NCBI GenBank assembly: GCA_030262795.1
Contig: JAJSZO010000050.1
Coordinates: 1-13,792, forward strand
Direction: 5' to 3'
DNA: 13,792 bases
Source of the DNA: Deltaproteobacteria bacterium
GTDB lineage: Bacteria > Desulfobacterota > Desulfobacteria > Desulfobacterales > ETH-SRB1
Position numbers and translations under genes: made by a program. Shown here piece after piece: positions 7,931 to 13,792 of the stretch (the stretch's first letter is position 1; the number at the start of each line of letters is the position of its first letter). The notes beneath the pieces are model-generated. The model made no database searches. It saw nothing but the letters and a program-made list of their open reading frames with translations, and was not told the DNA's origin.

Positions 7931-9085
7931 TTAATGTAACATCTGCGATAGCTTGAACAGCGGAAGAATTATGGACGAAACAATAACGGCTACTACCGCT
8001 CCCATAACAATCAAAGCCATGGGTTCAATTAATGCGGAGAGGGTTTTGAGCTCTTGCTCCACCTCTGTATCATAGAATCTGGCCAGGCGCAACATGACCT
8101 TGGGTAAATTTCCGGTCTCCTCGCCAGTGGCAACCATTTGTTTAACCGTCTCCAGCACATAAGGATAAGCGGCAAATGGCCGGGAAAACCTTCCTCCTTG
8201 CCGTACATGCTCCATAATCCGATTGACAAAATCCCTGAAATATTGATTCCGGATAGAGCTGCGGGTCACTTCAAGCGCTTCGAGAAGGGAAATATGGCTC
8301 TCCATTAAATTTCCGAGTGTTCGGAGCAAATCACAAGTATAAATTTTGTTAGATAATCCGGCTATCAACGGTGCGCTTACAAAAAAACGATCCATCAGAA
8401 TTCTGCCTGTCCTGCTTTCTTTGAAGAATTTAAGACTGATCACCAGCCCGGCACTGCATAGTATGTAGACCCACCAGAATTTTTGTATAGAAACGCTTAT
8501 TGTCATCAGAAACCGTGTGGTAAATGGCAGGATACTTTCCTTTCCCTCAAAAAACACGGTAAACTTGGGCAAAACACTGACCATAATAAAAACAATCACA
8601 AAAAATCCTATGATGCTAAGAAAGGCTGGATAGGTGAGAGCTGTCCTCAGTTGAGTTTTAAGAGCTTGACGCTTTTCCTGTGCTTCAACAAGCCGATTCA
8701 GGATATTTGTCAGGAAACCTCCGGATTCTCCGCCCTTAATCATGCCGACGAAGACGTTATCAAAAACCCGGGGATGTTGTTTCATGGCGTCAGAAAGCTG
8801 CCTGCCTTCCTCGACATCCAGAAGCATGGCATGAATCACCGCTTTAAATGTCTCATTTTCAGTCTGGTTTCCTATGGCTTTCAGCGCACTATTCAAAGGA
8901 GTGCCGATCTCAAGCATCAGGGAAAGCTGCGAAGTAAAAAAAATCAGTTCACCTGGTTTAACGGGTCCGGCAAAGAAGCTAATGATACCACCTCGCAGTG
9001 TCGTACCAAAGCCGGGCAGCGCTTTAAGCGATTTTGAAGCAGCGCTTGAGCGCTTATGATTAAAACTGATCGCCATAATTTCCAA
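7931..9085 (-). CDS. gspF: Inner-membrane platform protein GspF/PilC family, N-terminally short
   Basis: 384 residues as a TTG start at 9085, or 381 from the ATG at 9076; the ATG has GGA closely upstream and is equally likely. Two T2SSF domains are visible. The first begins near residue 45 (PGELIFFTSQLSLMLEIG), the second near residue 250 (DLLRTLGNLMESHISLLEAL). Three hydrophobic segments (about 153-175, 208-226, and the C-terminal 354-376) fit the family topology. It would sit in the inner membrane and be turned by the ATPase. The roughly 50-residue beta-rich N-terminal domain of typical GspF is absent; the first 45 residues are low-complexity and the DNA upstream is pure repeat, suggesting a lost 5' end. 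Its stop is 18 bases from the Uma2 gene. Confidence 0.93.
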   Translation of the reverse strand: MEIMAISFNHKRSSAASKSLKALPGFGTTLRGGIISFFAGPVKPGELIFFTSQLSLMLEIGTPLNSALKAIGNQTENETFKAVIHAMLLDVEEGRQLSDAMKQHPRVFDNVFVGMIKGGESGGFLTNILNRLVEAQEKRQALKTQLRTALTYPAFLSIIGFFVIVFIMVSVLPKFTVFFEGKESILPFTTRFLMTISVSIQKFWWVYILCSAGLVISLKFFKESRTGRILMDRFFVSAPLIAGLSNKIYTCDLLRTLGNLMESHISLLEALEVTRSSIRNQYFRDFVNRIMEHVRQGGRFSRPFAAYPYVLETVKQMVATGEETGNLPKVMLRLARFYDTEVEQELKTLSALIEPMALIVMGAVVAVIVSSIILPLFKLSQMLH

Positions 9086-9091
9086 ATCCCA

Positions 9092-9121
9092 TCCGCAGAT
9101 TACGCATATTTCCGCAGATTA
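9092..9121. repeat. Direct repeat of TCCGCAGATTA with 19-base period
   Basis: TCCGCAGATTA occurs at 9092-9102 and 9111-9121, with the related ACGCATATT between. It lies directly upstream of the gspF start, and the gspF frame stays open into it until a TAA at 9119-9121. It looks like an inserted intergenic repeat, not an operator of the operon. Confidence 0.65.
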
Positions 9122-9133
9122 ATCAAACTTTCT

Positions 9134-9167
9134 ATCCAACCATCCAATCATCCAATCATCCAAATCC
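9134..9167. repeat. Octamer tandem repeat (CATCCAAT units) downstream of gspE
   Basis: CATCCAAT occurs at 9141-9148 and 9149-9156, followed by an imperfect CATCCAAAT (9157-9165) and preceded by ATCCAAC (9134-9140). It begins a few bases after the gspE stop codon. Fourteen of its bases (9137-9150) recur exactly at 6078-6091. Confidence 0.75.
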
Positions 9168-9173
9168 ATAGAT

Positions 9174-10880
9174 TCACATCTCAGCAGATGTTACCCGCCT
9201 TACTTCTTCTATAGTAGTAACTCCCTGCCTAACCTTTTCATCTCCAAGGTCTTTCAATCTCCGGTGTTTTTTTGTCTTGAGATACTTTAGCAGGATGTCG
9301 ATGGTTGGATTATTCAGGATTAAGGATTGGATACCTTCATCTATCTCCAGAAACTCATAAATACCTATGCGCCCTTTGAAACCGGAATCATAACAGGCTG
9401 AACATCCCTTGCCTTTGTATAACATGAACTTTTCATCATCAATTCCCAGTTTCCTCAGTACCTCCTGAGGAGGGTAGTAACCTGTTTTGCATTCGGAGCA
9501 GATTGTCCGCACCAGACGTTGTGCCTGGCAAGCCAGGAGAGAAGAAGATAGGAGATAAGGCTCAATTCCCATTTCAAGAAGTCGTGTGATGGCGCTGGGA
9601 CTATCGTTTGTATGAAGGGTTGAAATAACCAGATGACCGGTCAGTGATGCCTGAATTGCGATCTCGGCAGTTTCTCTGTCTCTGATTTCGCCCACCAGGA
9701 TGATGTCCGGGTCTTGCCTGAGGGCATGTTTTAAAAACCTGGCAAAGGTAAGACCGATGAGTTCCTTTACCTGGCTTTGAGTTATATTATCTAACTGATA
9801 TTCTACGGGATCTTCAATTGTGATAATATTTTTTTCACTGCTGTTGAGGGTGGTTATCGCTGAATAGAGGGTCGTGGTTTTTCCGCATCCGGTTGGGCCG
9901 CAGACTAAAATAAGACCATAGGGTTTCTTTAGAACTGACTTGAATTGATTTAGTATTTTAGTGTCAAACCCCAACTTATTGATATCCAGAAGGGCTTTGT
10001 TCTTATCCAGAATCCTCAAAACCACCTTTTCGCCGTGCATGCTTGGCATAGATGAGAATCTAAGATCAATTGTTCGGCCATCCACATTAACCTGAATGCG
10101 ACCGTCTTGAGGAATACGTCTTTCCGCTATATCAAGATTAGCCATAATCTTGAGTCTGGAAACAACGGGTGGGTGCATTTCCATTTTGAGTGACATAAAT
10201 TTATACAGAAGCCCATCAATTCGAACCCGCACCCGACACAGTAGTTTTTGAGGTTCAATGTGTATGTCGCTTGCTCTGTCTCGGATAGCCCTCAGAAGTA
10301 TCTTATTAGTCAGGTTGATTATCGGGCTTCCCTCTGCCATTTCAGCAAGTTCATCAATATCTTTGTCAGTAGCAGCTTCAACAACTTCAATGTCTGATTC
10401 ATCAATGCCGCTCATAACTTCATCAATAGTTACTTCTTCACGATAGTATTCATGGATGGCCTCAACAATATCGCTCGAACGGCATATTACCGGCTGAACT
10501 TCCAGTTCGGTAATCCTGGAAACTTCATCAAACACAAAAATGGCATTTGGATCAGCCGTAGCGAGAGTCAGAACATTGTTTACACGAAACATGGGAATAA
10601 CTTGAAAACGAAGCGCCTTTTCTTTCGGTAAAATATTGACAATCCAAGGATCTACTAAACCTTTGCGCAGCCATATGTGTGGAATCCCGAGTTGTTCCCC
10701 GAGTATATATTTCAACTCTTCTTCGGTCAGGATACCTTGTTCGATCAGAATACGCCCAAAGGGTTTCTTGGTTTTCTTTTGAACACGAAGAAACATGACC
10801 AGTTGTTCAGGCGTAAGCCGATCCTGCTGTACCATAATATTTCCGAGCCTTCTTTTTTTCAGAATGAAATCAGTTTTCAT
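9174..10880 (-). CDS. gspE: Assembly ATPase GspE/PilB/MshE family with MshEN cyclic-di-GMP domain
   Basis: 568 residues; hexameric cytoplasmic motor that powers pseudopilin polymerisation. The N-terminus carries two 24-residue MshEN motifs with the standard 5-residue spacer: R11-L12-G13 ... L27, L31, Q34, then F41-G42 ... L56, L60, Q63. These match the cyclic-di-GMP-contacting pattern of MshE except for Leu-to-Phe at 41. The core has Walker A GPTGCGKT (328-335), an Asp box at IEDPVE (about 355-360), Walker B DIILVGEIRD (about 392-401) and a His box around TGHLVISTLHTND (about 414-426). A tetracysteine zinc site (C461, C464, C493, C496) is typical of assembly rather than PilT retraction ATPases. 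The start overlaps the STAS stop by 4 bases. The assembly-ATPase assignment is firm; naming it GspE, PilB or MshE is a matter of context. Confidence 0.95.
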   Translation of the reverse strand: MKTDFILKKRRLGNIMVQQDRLTPEQLVMFLRVQKKTKKPFGRILIEQGILTEEELKYILGEQLGIPHIWLRKGLVDPWIVNILPKEKALRFQVIPMFRVNNVLTLATADPNAIFVFDEVSRITELEVQPVICRSSDIVEAIHEYYREEVTIDEVMSGIDESDIEVVEAATDKDIDELAEMAEGSPIINLTNKILLRAIRDRASDIHIEPQKLLCRVRVRIDGLLYKFMSLKMEMHPPVVSRLKIMANLDIAERRIPQDGRIQVNVDGRTIDLRFSSMPSMHGEKVVLRILDKNKALLDINKLGFDTKILNQFKSVLKKPYGLILVCGPTGCGKTTTLYSAITTLNSSEKNIITIEDPVEYQLDNITQSQVKELIGLTFARFLKHALRQDPDIILVGEIRDRETAEIAIQASLTGHLVISTLHTNDSPSAITRLLEMGIEPYLLSSSLLACQAQRLVRTICSECKTGYYPPQEVLRKLGIDDEKFMLYKGKGCSACYDSGFKGRIGIYEFLEIDEGIQSLILNNPTIDILLKYLKTKKHRRLKDLGDEKVRQGVTTIEEVRRVTSAEM

Positions 10881-11221
10881 GACGTATTTTTTATGGCTTC
10901 ATGGATATTTTTATAAACATTGAAAGTGTGCGATAGCCGCGTTACAAGTAATATATCATTGCAAAGTGCATTTAGACTGATTATTTGTAATATACCACCC
11001 TGGTTTTTTAGCGCTTCATGCATCTGTACCATAAGTTCCAGCGCCTTGCTGTCCAGATAGGAAACGTCCTTGCAGTCCAGAATGATGTCGGTCTTTTGTT
11101 GGTTAGCAGACTCATTGAACACGGTCTCAAGTTCTTCACAGTTTTTATAAGTCAATGCCCCCGAGGGAGTCAAAACTGTTTTTTGGCCGATTTTCGTTGC
11201 GTTGATTCTTGATAGTGTCAT
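10877..11221 (-). CDS. Single-domain STAS protein (anti-sigma-factor-antagonist-like)
   Basis: 114 residues, about the length of a lone STAS domain. The central DVSYLDSKALELM segment matches the conserved STAS loop, in which a Ser after Asp (D57-S58 here) is the usual phosphorylation site that switches partner binding in SpoIIAA/RsbV proteins. The N-terminal beta strand, the IILDCKDV strand and the following helix are all in place. The ATG at 11221 is preceded by a good AAGGA site. Its stop overlaps the ATPase start as ATGA, so the two are probably translationally coupled. No RsbW-like kinase or PP2C phosphatase is present, so the partner is unknown. It may relay a regulatory signal to the machine, or be an adaptor for it. 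Confidence 0.85.
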   Translation of the reverse strand: MTLSRINATKIGQKTVLTPSGALTYKNCEELETVFNESANQQKTDIILDCKDVSYLDSKALELMVQMHEALKNQGGILQIISLNALCNDILLVTRLSHTFNVYKNIHEAIKNTS

Positions 11222-11364
11222 CCTAAAGTCCTTATTTTGCCCTTCCGGCGAGCTTTCAGGCTGTAATTAGTGCCTGAACGAAAACCTCAAAATATCTGAG
11301 ATTACAGTCAGTTAGATGCTATTCTCATATCGAAGATTTTTAGCAGTTAGCGGTTAGCAATGAG
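11222..11364. other. Kinase-STAS spacer holding two repeat elements
   Basis: This 143-base gap separates the kinase from the STAS gene and is the only substantial space between regulator and machine. It holds one arm of the 21-bp inverted repeat and half of the heptamer hairpin. A ribosome site (TAAGGA on the minus strand, 11229-11234) is well placed for the STAS start at 11221. No clear promoter was found, although a promoter for the apparatus operon would be expected here. Confidence 0.6.
11264..11299 (+). repeat. Dispersed repeat copy; 21-bp arm matches 127-147 in inverted orientation
   Basis: Bases 11264-11284 are the exact reverse complement of 127-147 (21 of 21), and the match stops immediately on both sides. 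A further block AATATCTGA (11291-11299) is shared with the copy at 13361-13389 but not with the one at 127-147. The arm lies 43 bases upstream of the STAS start codon. Confidence 0.85.
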
Positions 11365-11389
11365 CTAAAAAATCAAACAGCTAACAGCT
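11342..11389. repeat. Heptamer-type imperfect inverted repeat overlapping the kinase stop codon
   Basis: The left part is a run of 7-base units beginning AGC (AGCAGTT, AGCGGTT, AGCAATG). The right part has AACAGCT twice in tandem (11376-11382 and 11383-11389). The ends pair as a stem: AGC-A-GTTAGC at 11342-11351 with GCTAAC-A-GCT at 11380-11389, with one A-A mismatch. The element spans the kinase stop at 11365-11367 and supplies the last few kinase codons. It could also form a hairpin at the end of the kinase message. Confidence 0.7.
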
Positions 11390-13200
11390 TGTTCATTCTT
11401 TGGCAAAATAATCGTAAAACAGGTTCCCTTGCCAGGCTCGCTTTGAACCTCAATTTTTCCACCGTGGAGTTTAATAATTTCTGAGGTTATCGACAGACCC
11501 AATCCTGTTCCGGGTCTCTCTATAATATTGGGATCAGCGGAACGATAGAATTTATCAAAAATATTAGAGATGTCTTTATCAGCAATACCGTATCCTGTAT
11601 CTGTCACTTCATAAATTACTATGTTATTCCGATCATTGATCGAAAATGTAATGGTGCCCCCTTCAGGTGTGTATTTTACTGCATTGCTTAAAATATTATT
11701 AATCGCCACTTTCAGTAGCTCTTTGTCGCCAATTATTGATGGAAATTCATCCGGCAAAATTTTTTCAATAGTTATGTTTTTACTCAAAGCGGAGGGTTCA
11801 ATGGCAGAAACACAATCTTCAAAAAGCCAGTTGGTTTTGACAAGTCCTTTGTTTATTGTCAAGCTTCCCATCTCAATTTTTGAGATATTAAGAAGGTTCC
11901 GGATGAGGCGGCTTAACCGACTGGTTTCTTCGCTGATAGTGTTATAGAATTCTTTTTGCATTTCTCTATTTTCTATTTCACCGTCCATTAACATTTCGTT
12001 GTATGATTTAATTGTTGTTAAAGGGGTCAACAGTTCGTGGGAGATGTGAGCAATAAAGTCCTGCTGAGTCTTTTCTCCTGATTTTTCTCCGGCGATATTT
12101 TTGACAAAGATTATTTTGCCGATTGGAGCTCTCCCATCATCCCCAAGATAGCATAAGGAGACCCGAAAGACTTCTTCGGACGCTATATCAGAGAAAGTGG
12201 TTTCAATATGGCCGGTGGATCCGCCTGGTTTTATTGTTTGGTGTTGTAAAACAAATGACTCAATTTTTTCATTTGCGAGGACATCACCCAACGATTGATC
12301 AAGTACGTCTTCCAATTTCCTGCTTAGCAGGTTAAGCATATAATTGTTCATATGGGTGATATTGTTTTGAATATCAGTAACAACGATTCCGAAGTCCATA
12401 GAATCAAGGATATTAATAACTTGCTTTTTCTCAAACATAAGAACGCTTGACTTTGATATCAAATCCTCATTATCGTTTTTGATTTTTTCAAATTTGTCCT
12501 TAAATTGAACCAAAGATCGCTTAAGGTTCTCTATGAATCGAGCAATTTCTGAGCCCTGTGAGGTATTGTCGAAAACCGCCCCCGAACAGTTGCATGTATC
12601 TATAATGTTTCCTTTCAGTTCTTCGATTGGTTTAAGCACTTGTGCAAAACCGTAATAAGTGATGATGACGGCAGAAATAATAAAAAATGAAAGCATTGCC
12701 AGGAGGCTGATTCTTTCCATGGAAAAGGTCGATATGCCAGGCAATCTAAGTCCTATTCTTACGGCGCCGGTTTTCTCTCCGTTTTCAAAAACCGGTTTGG
12801 CAAATTGATAGATAGTATCTCCGGATCCACCAACCTTAAAGATCTGATGGGGCAACCCCGTTGCAGCTAAAGACTTTGTTTGAATATCATTTGGGATTTT
12901 AGACCTTAGATTATGGGGTAATAAAGAAACTATTTGTTGTCCAGCCTGATCATTTATAACACAGTAAACCAAACCCTGGCTGGAAGTATATTCCACCAGG
13001 GTTCGTAGAAAAAAATTACGCCTTTCACCCTCAAAATCCCGTATGGAATGTAACGCAATAAAGTTGACTATGTGATTTCCTCTGCTCAGTATTTCTTTTA
13101 TGTTTTCCTTTTTTTCTTGTTGATTCAGGATTCGCGTAAAAATTGCGATCCCAAACACAAGAAGAACCAACAAAGCAAGGCCTATCCGTGAAAATTTCAT
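11365..13200 (-). CDS. Membrane-bound PAS-containing sensor histidine kinase
   Basis: 611 residues with a complete kinase architecture. A first membrane segment (about 5-24) and a second (about 164-188) enclose a periplasmic sensor region of about 140 residues. A HAMP-like linker and coiled coil (about 189-260) follow, then a PAS domain (about 261-370, with GIVVTD and an internal N-rich loop). The HisKA domain has an H-box with phosphorylatable His388 (SHELLTPLT; Leu replaces the usual Arg after HEL). The HATPase domain has an N-box (NNILSNAVKY, about 501-510), a G1 box (DTGYGIAD, about 534-541) and a G2 box (GTGLGL, about 564-569). No response regulator is visible in the window. The ligand is unknown. 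It lies just upstream of the secretion operon on the same strand and could control it. The last residues, QAVSCLIF, come from repeat DNA. The ATG at 13200 has only a weak purine-rich ribosome site. Confidence 0.93.
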   Translation of the reverse strand: MKFSRIGLALLVLLVFGIAIFTRILNQQEKKENIKEILSRGNHIVNFIALHSIRDFEGERRNFFLRTLVEYTSSQGLVYCVINDQAGQQIVSLLPHNLRSKIPNDIQTKSLAATGLPHQIFKVGGSGDTIYQFAKPVFENGEKTGAVRIGLRLPGISTFSMERISLLAMLSFFIISAVIITYYGFAQVLKPIEELKGNIIDTCNCSGAVFDNTSQGSEIARFIENLKRSLVQFKDKFEKIKNDNEDLISKSSVLMFEKKQVINILDSMDFGIVVTDIQNNITHMNNYMLNLLSRKLEDVLDQSLGDVLANEKIESFVLQHQTIKPGGSTGHIETTFSDIASEEVFRVSLCYLGDDGRAPIGKIIFVKNIAGEKSGEKTQQDFIAHISHELLTPLTTIKSYNEMLMDGEIENREMQKEFYNTISEETSRLSRLIRNLLNISKIEMGSLTINKGLVKTNWLFEDCVSAIEPSALSKNITIEKILPDEFPSIIGDKELLKVAINNILSNAVKYTPEGGTITFSINDRNNIVIYEVTDTGYGIADKDISNIFDKFYRSADPNIIERPGTGLGLSITSEIIKLHGGKIEVQSEPGKGTCFTIILPKNEQAVSCLIF

Positions 13201-13360
13201 GGGTATTTTCTCTTTGATAGTATAGAATTTCCTATTGAAATATCCCCCCTATAGTTATGCTATATGGCATTAACTTGAGAGGAGAATAGGGAATGCTATT
13301 GATGTCCGATATTTTATAAAAGTGCAAACAAATAATGAAGGATACCAATTTTTTTTAGGT

Positions 13361-13389
13361 TCAGATATTGCCTTGCGGTTCAGGCACTA
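13361..13389 (-). repeat. Diverged third copy of the GTTCAGGCACTA dispersed repeat
   Basis: GTTCAGGCACTA at 13378-13389 is identical to bases 132-143 and to the reverse complement of 11268-11279. TCAGATATT at 13361-13369 matches the reverse complement of 11291-11299. The spacer between the two blocks is 8 bases here and 11 at the 11264-11299 copy. Two matching blocks at nearly the same spacing indicate a related but diverged element, not a chance 12-mer. It has the same orientation as the copy at 127-147. Confidence 0.6.
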
Positions 13390-13491
13390 TATATGCACTA
13401 TACGGGATATATTGATAAAAAAAAGAGTTTTTTGAGGATATGAGGCTTGTTATTGCTGAATTTCGCAGTAGTCAAAAAAAACTGTAGCTGT

Positions 13492-13524
13492 TTACGGTTC
13501 ACAGTAGAAAACTGTGAACCGTAA
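13492..13524. repeat. Perfect 14-bp inverted repeat (hairpin), possible terminator of the hydrolase gene
   Basis: TTACGGTTCACAGT (13492-13505) is followed by a 5-base loop AGAAA and its exact reverse complement (13511-13524). Read on the minus strand, eight T residues follow about 12 bases after the stem. The arrangement therefore resembles a Rho-independent terminator for the upstream hydrolase gene, although the T run is farther from the stem than usual. The GGTTCACAG core also resembles short repeats scattered through intergenic DNA in some deltaproteobacteria, so it may be a repeat copy rather than a dedicated terminator. Confidence 0.6.
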
Positions 13525-13703
13525 GGACTCGCCCAAAAATAACTTTACATTTTGATGCGCCGATCCATCCCGCATGACTGCGTTGCTCGTCTGTTAAATA
13601 GCTCGCTATTCCATTGAAGTCCATATGAAACTGGGCTTTGTAAACAATGCGTAGCAGCGCTTTTTGCCGCCCGAGTAAATTTGCCTTGTTATGTGCATTT
13701 TGC

Positions 13704-13792
13704 CTATTGAGCTTGATACTCAGTAATAATTCGATTTAGAGCTTGATTGAATTCATTGGGCTTAACTTGCGCTACAAAATGACCTACACCAG
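13704..13792 (-). CDS. C-terminal fragment of an alpha/beta-hydrolase-like protein (runs off the window)
   Basis: Reading the minus strand from 13790 gives 28 codons and a TAG stop at 13704-13706; the two outermost bases are part of a preceding codon. The visible tail starts GVGHF and continues with PNEF, then an amphipathic helix ending in EYQAQ. A small residue followed by GHF, then P-x-E-F and a final helix, is the usual end of alpha/beta-hydrolase-fold enzymes, where the His is the catalytic triad base. Only the tail is seen, so substrate and true family cannot be judged. It lies on the same strand as the secretion cluster but is about 500 bases from the kinase gene, so it is probably a separate unit. 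Confidence 0.55.
   Translation of the reverse strand, partial: GVGHFVAQVKPNEFNQALNRIITEYQAQ

Larger units (their letters stand above)
13201..13703. other. Non-coding, repeat-rich spacer upstream of the kinase gene
   Basis: No open frame here looks like a gene. It holds a 14-bp hairpin (13492-13524), a diverged copy of the GTTCAGGCACTA repeat (13361-13389), and an AT-rich stretch before the kinase start that must contain the kinase promoter. I could not pick out a convincing -35/-10 pair or a sigma-54 site. Bases 13529-13703 are more GC-rich, contain the small palindrome AATAGC-TC-GCTATT, and look like a dispersed intergenic repeat rather than protein-coding sequence; that impression needs a genome comparison. 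Confidence 0.6.

Noticed and set aside
8483..9037. 184-residue open frame on the plus strand inside gspF
   Set aside because: Antisense to conserved T2SSF domains; residue composition is atypical and no family features are visible.
9134..9167. Regularly spaced repeats as a CRISPR array
   Set aside because: Units are 8 bases and directly tandem, without unique spacers; no cas gene is present.
11262..11290. Possible sigma-70 promoter for the STAS gene (TTGAGG, 17 bases, ATTACA on the minus strand)
   Set aside because: Spacing is right but the -10 matches the consensus at only two of six positions, and the element lies in a dispersed repeat.
13293..13319. Eight-codon plus-strand open frame (MLLMSDIL) with a strong AGGAGA site upstream
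   Set aside because: The Shine-Dalgarno-like sequence is attractive for a leader peptide, but the frame is tiny, followed by no attenuator or downstream plus-strand gene, and could easily be chance.

Overview
The window is almost entirely one minus-strand gene cluster for an envelope machine of the type IV filament superfamily (type II secretion / type IV pilus / MSHA pilus). Gene families, the STAS-GspE-GspF-pseudopilin-PilMNOP-secretin order, and intergenic spaces full of short tandem and dispersed repeats suggest a Gram-negative deltaproteobacterium (Desulfobacterota-like). This taxonomic call is an inference from layout, not from a marker gene.

Layout in the direction of transcription (high to low coordinates): a fragment of an alpha/beta-hydrolase-like gene at the right edge (13704-13792); a non-coding, repeat-rich stretch (13201-13703); a membrane-bound PAS-containing sensor histidine kinase (11365-13200); a repeat-bearing spacer (11222-11364); a single-domain STAS protein (10877-11221) overlapping the GspE/PilB/MshE-type ATPase gene (9174-10880); a repeat-filled gap; the GspF/PilC inner-membrane platform gene (7931-9085); a Uma2-family PD-(D/E)XK protein gene (7337-7912) that does not obviously belong to the machine; five prepilin-like genes in GspG-H-I-J-K order (4344-7255); pilM, pilN, pilO and pilP/gspC-like genes (1565-4325); and a short secretin gene (155-1561). 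The last 154 bases hold no convincing gene.

Most apparatus genes abut or overlap by 1-10 bases, so they probably form one transcript, or two with a break around the Uma2 gene. The ATPase would drive assembly of a pseudopilus on the GspF and PilMNO platform. GspG would be the major subunit and GspH-I-J-K the tip complex. The PilP-like protein would link the platform to the secretin channel. The window has no prepilin peptidase, no PilT retraction ATPase and no PilY1, which points to a secretion or short-pilus machine rather than a twitching pilus, with the peptidase elsewhere. The kinase and the STAS protein look like upstream regulators, and the ATPase carries a two-motif MshEN domain that predicts cyclic-di-GMP control.

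The most unusual points are: (1) a GspJ-like minor pseudopilin with about 120 extra residues holding five DxDx[DN]G calcium-loop repeats; (2) a 21-base perfect inverted repeat whose copies enclose the whole apparatus block but not the kinase, with a diverged third copy upstream of the kinase; (3) several unrelated short repeats placed at gene ends, one of which appears to encode the last residues of the kinase and another to have replaced the start of gspF; and (4) the Uma2 gene inside the secretion operon.
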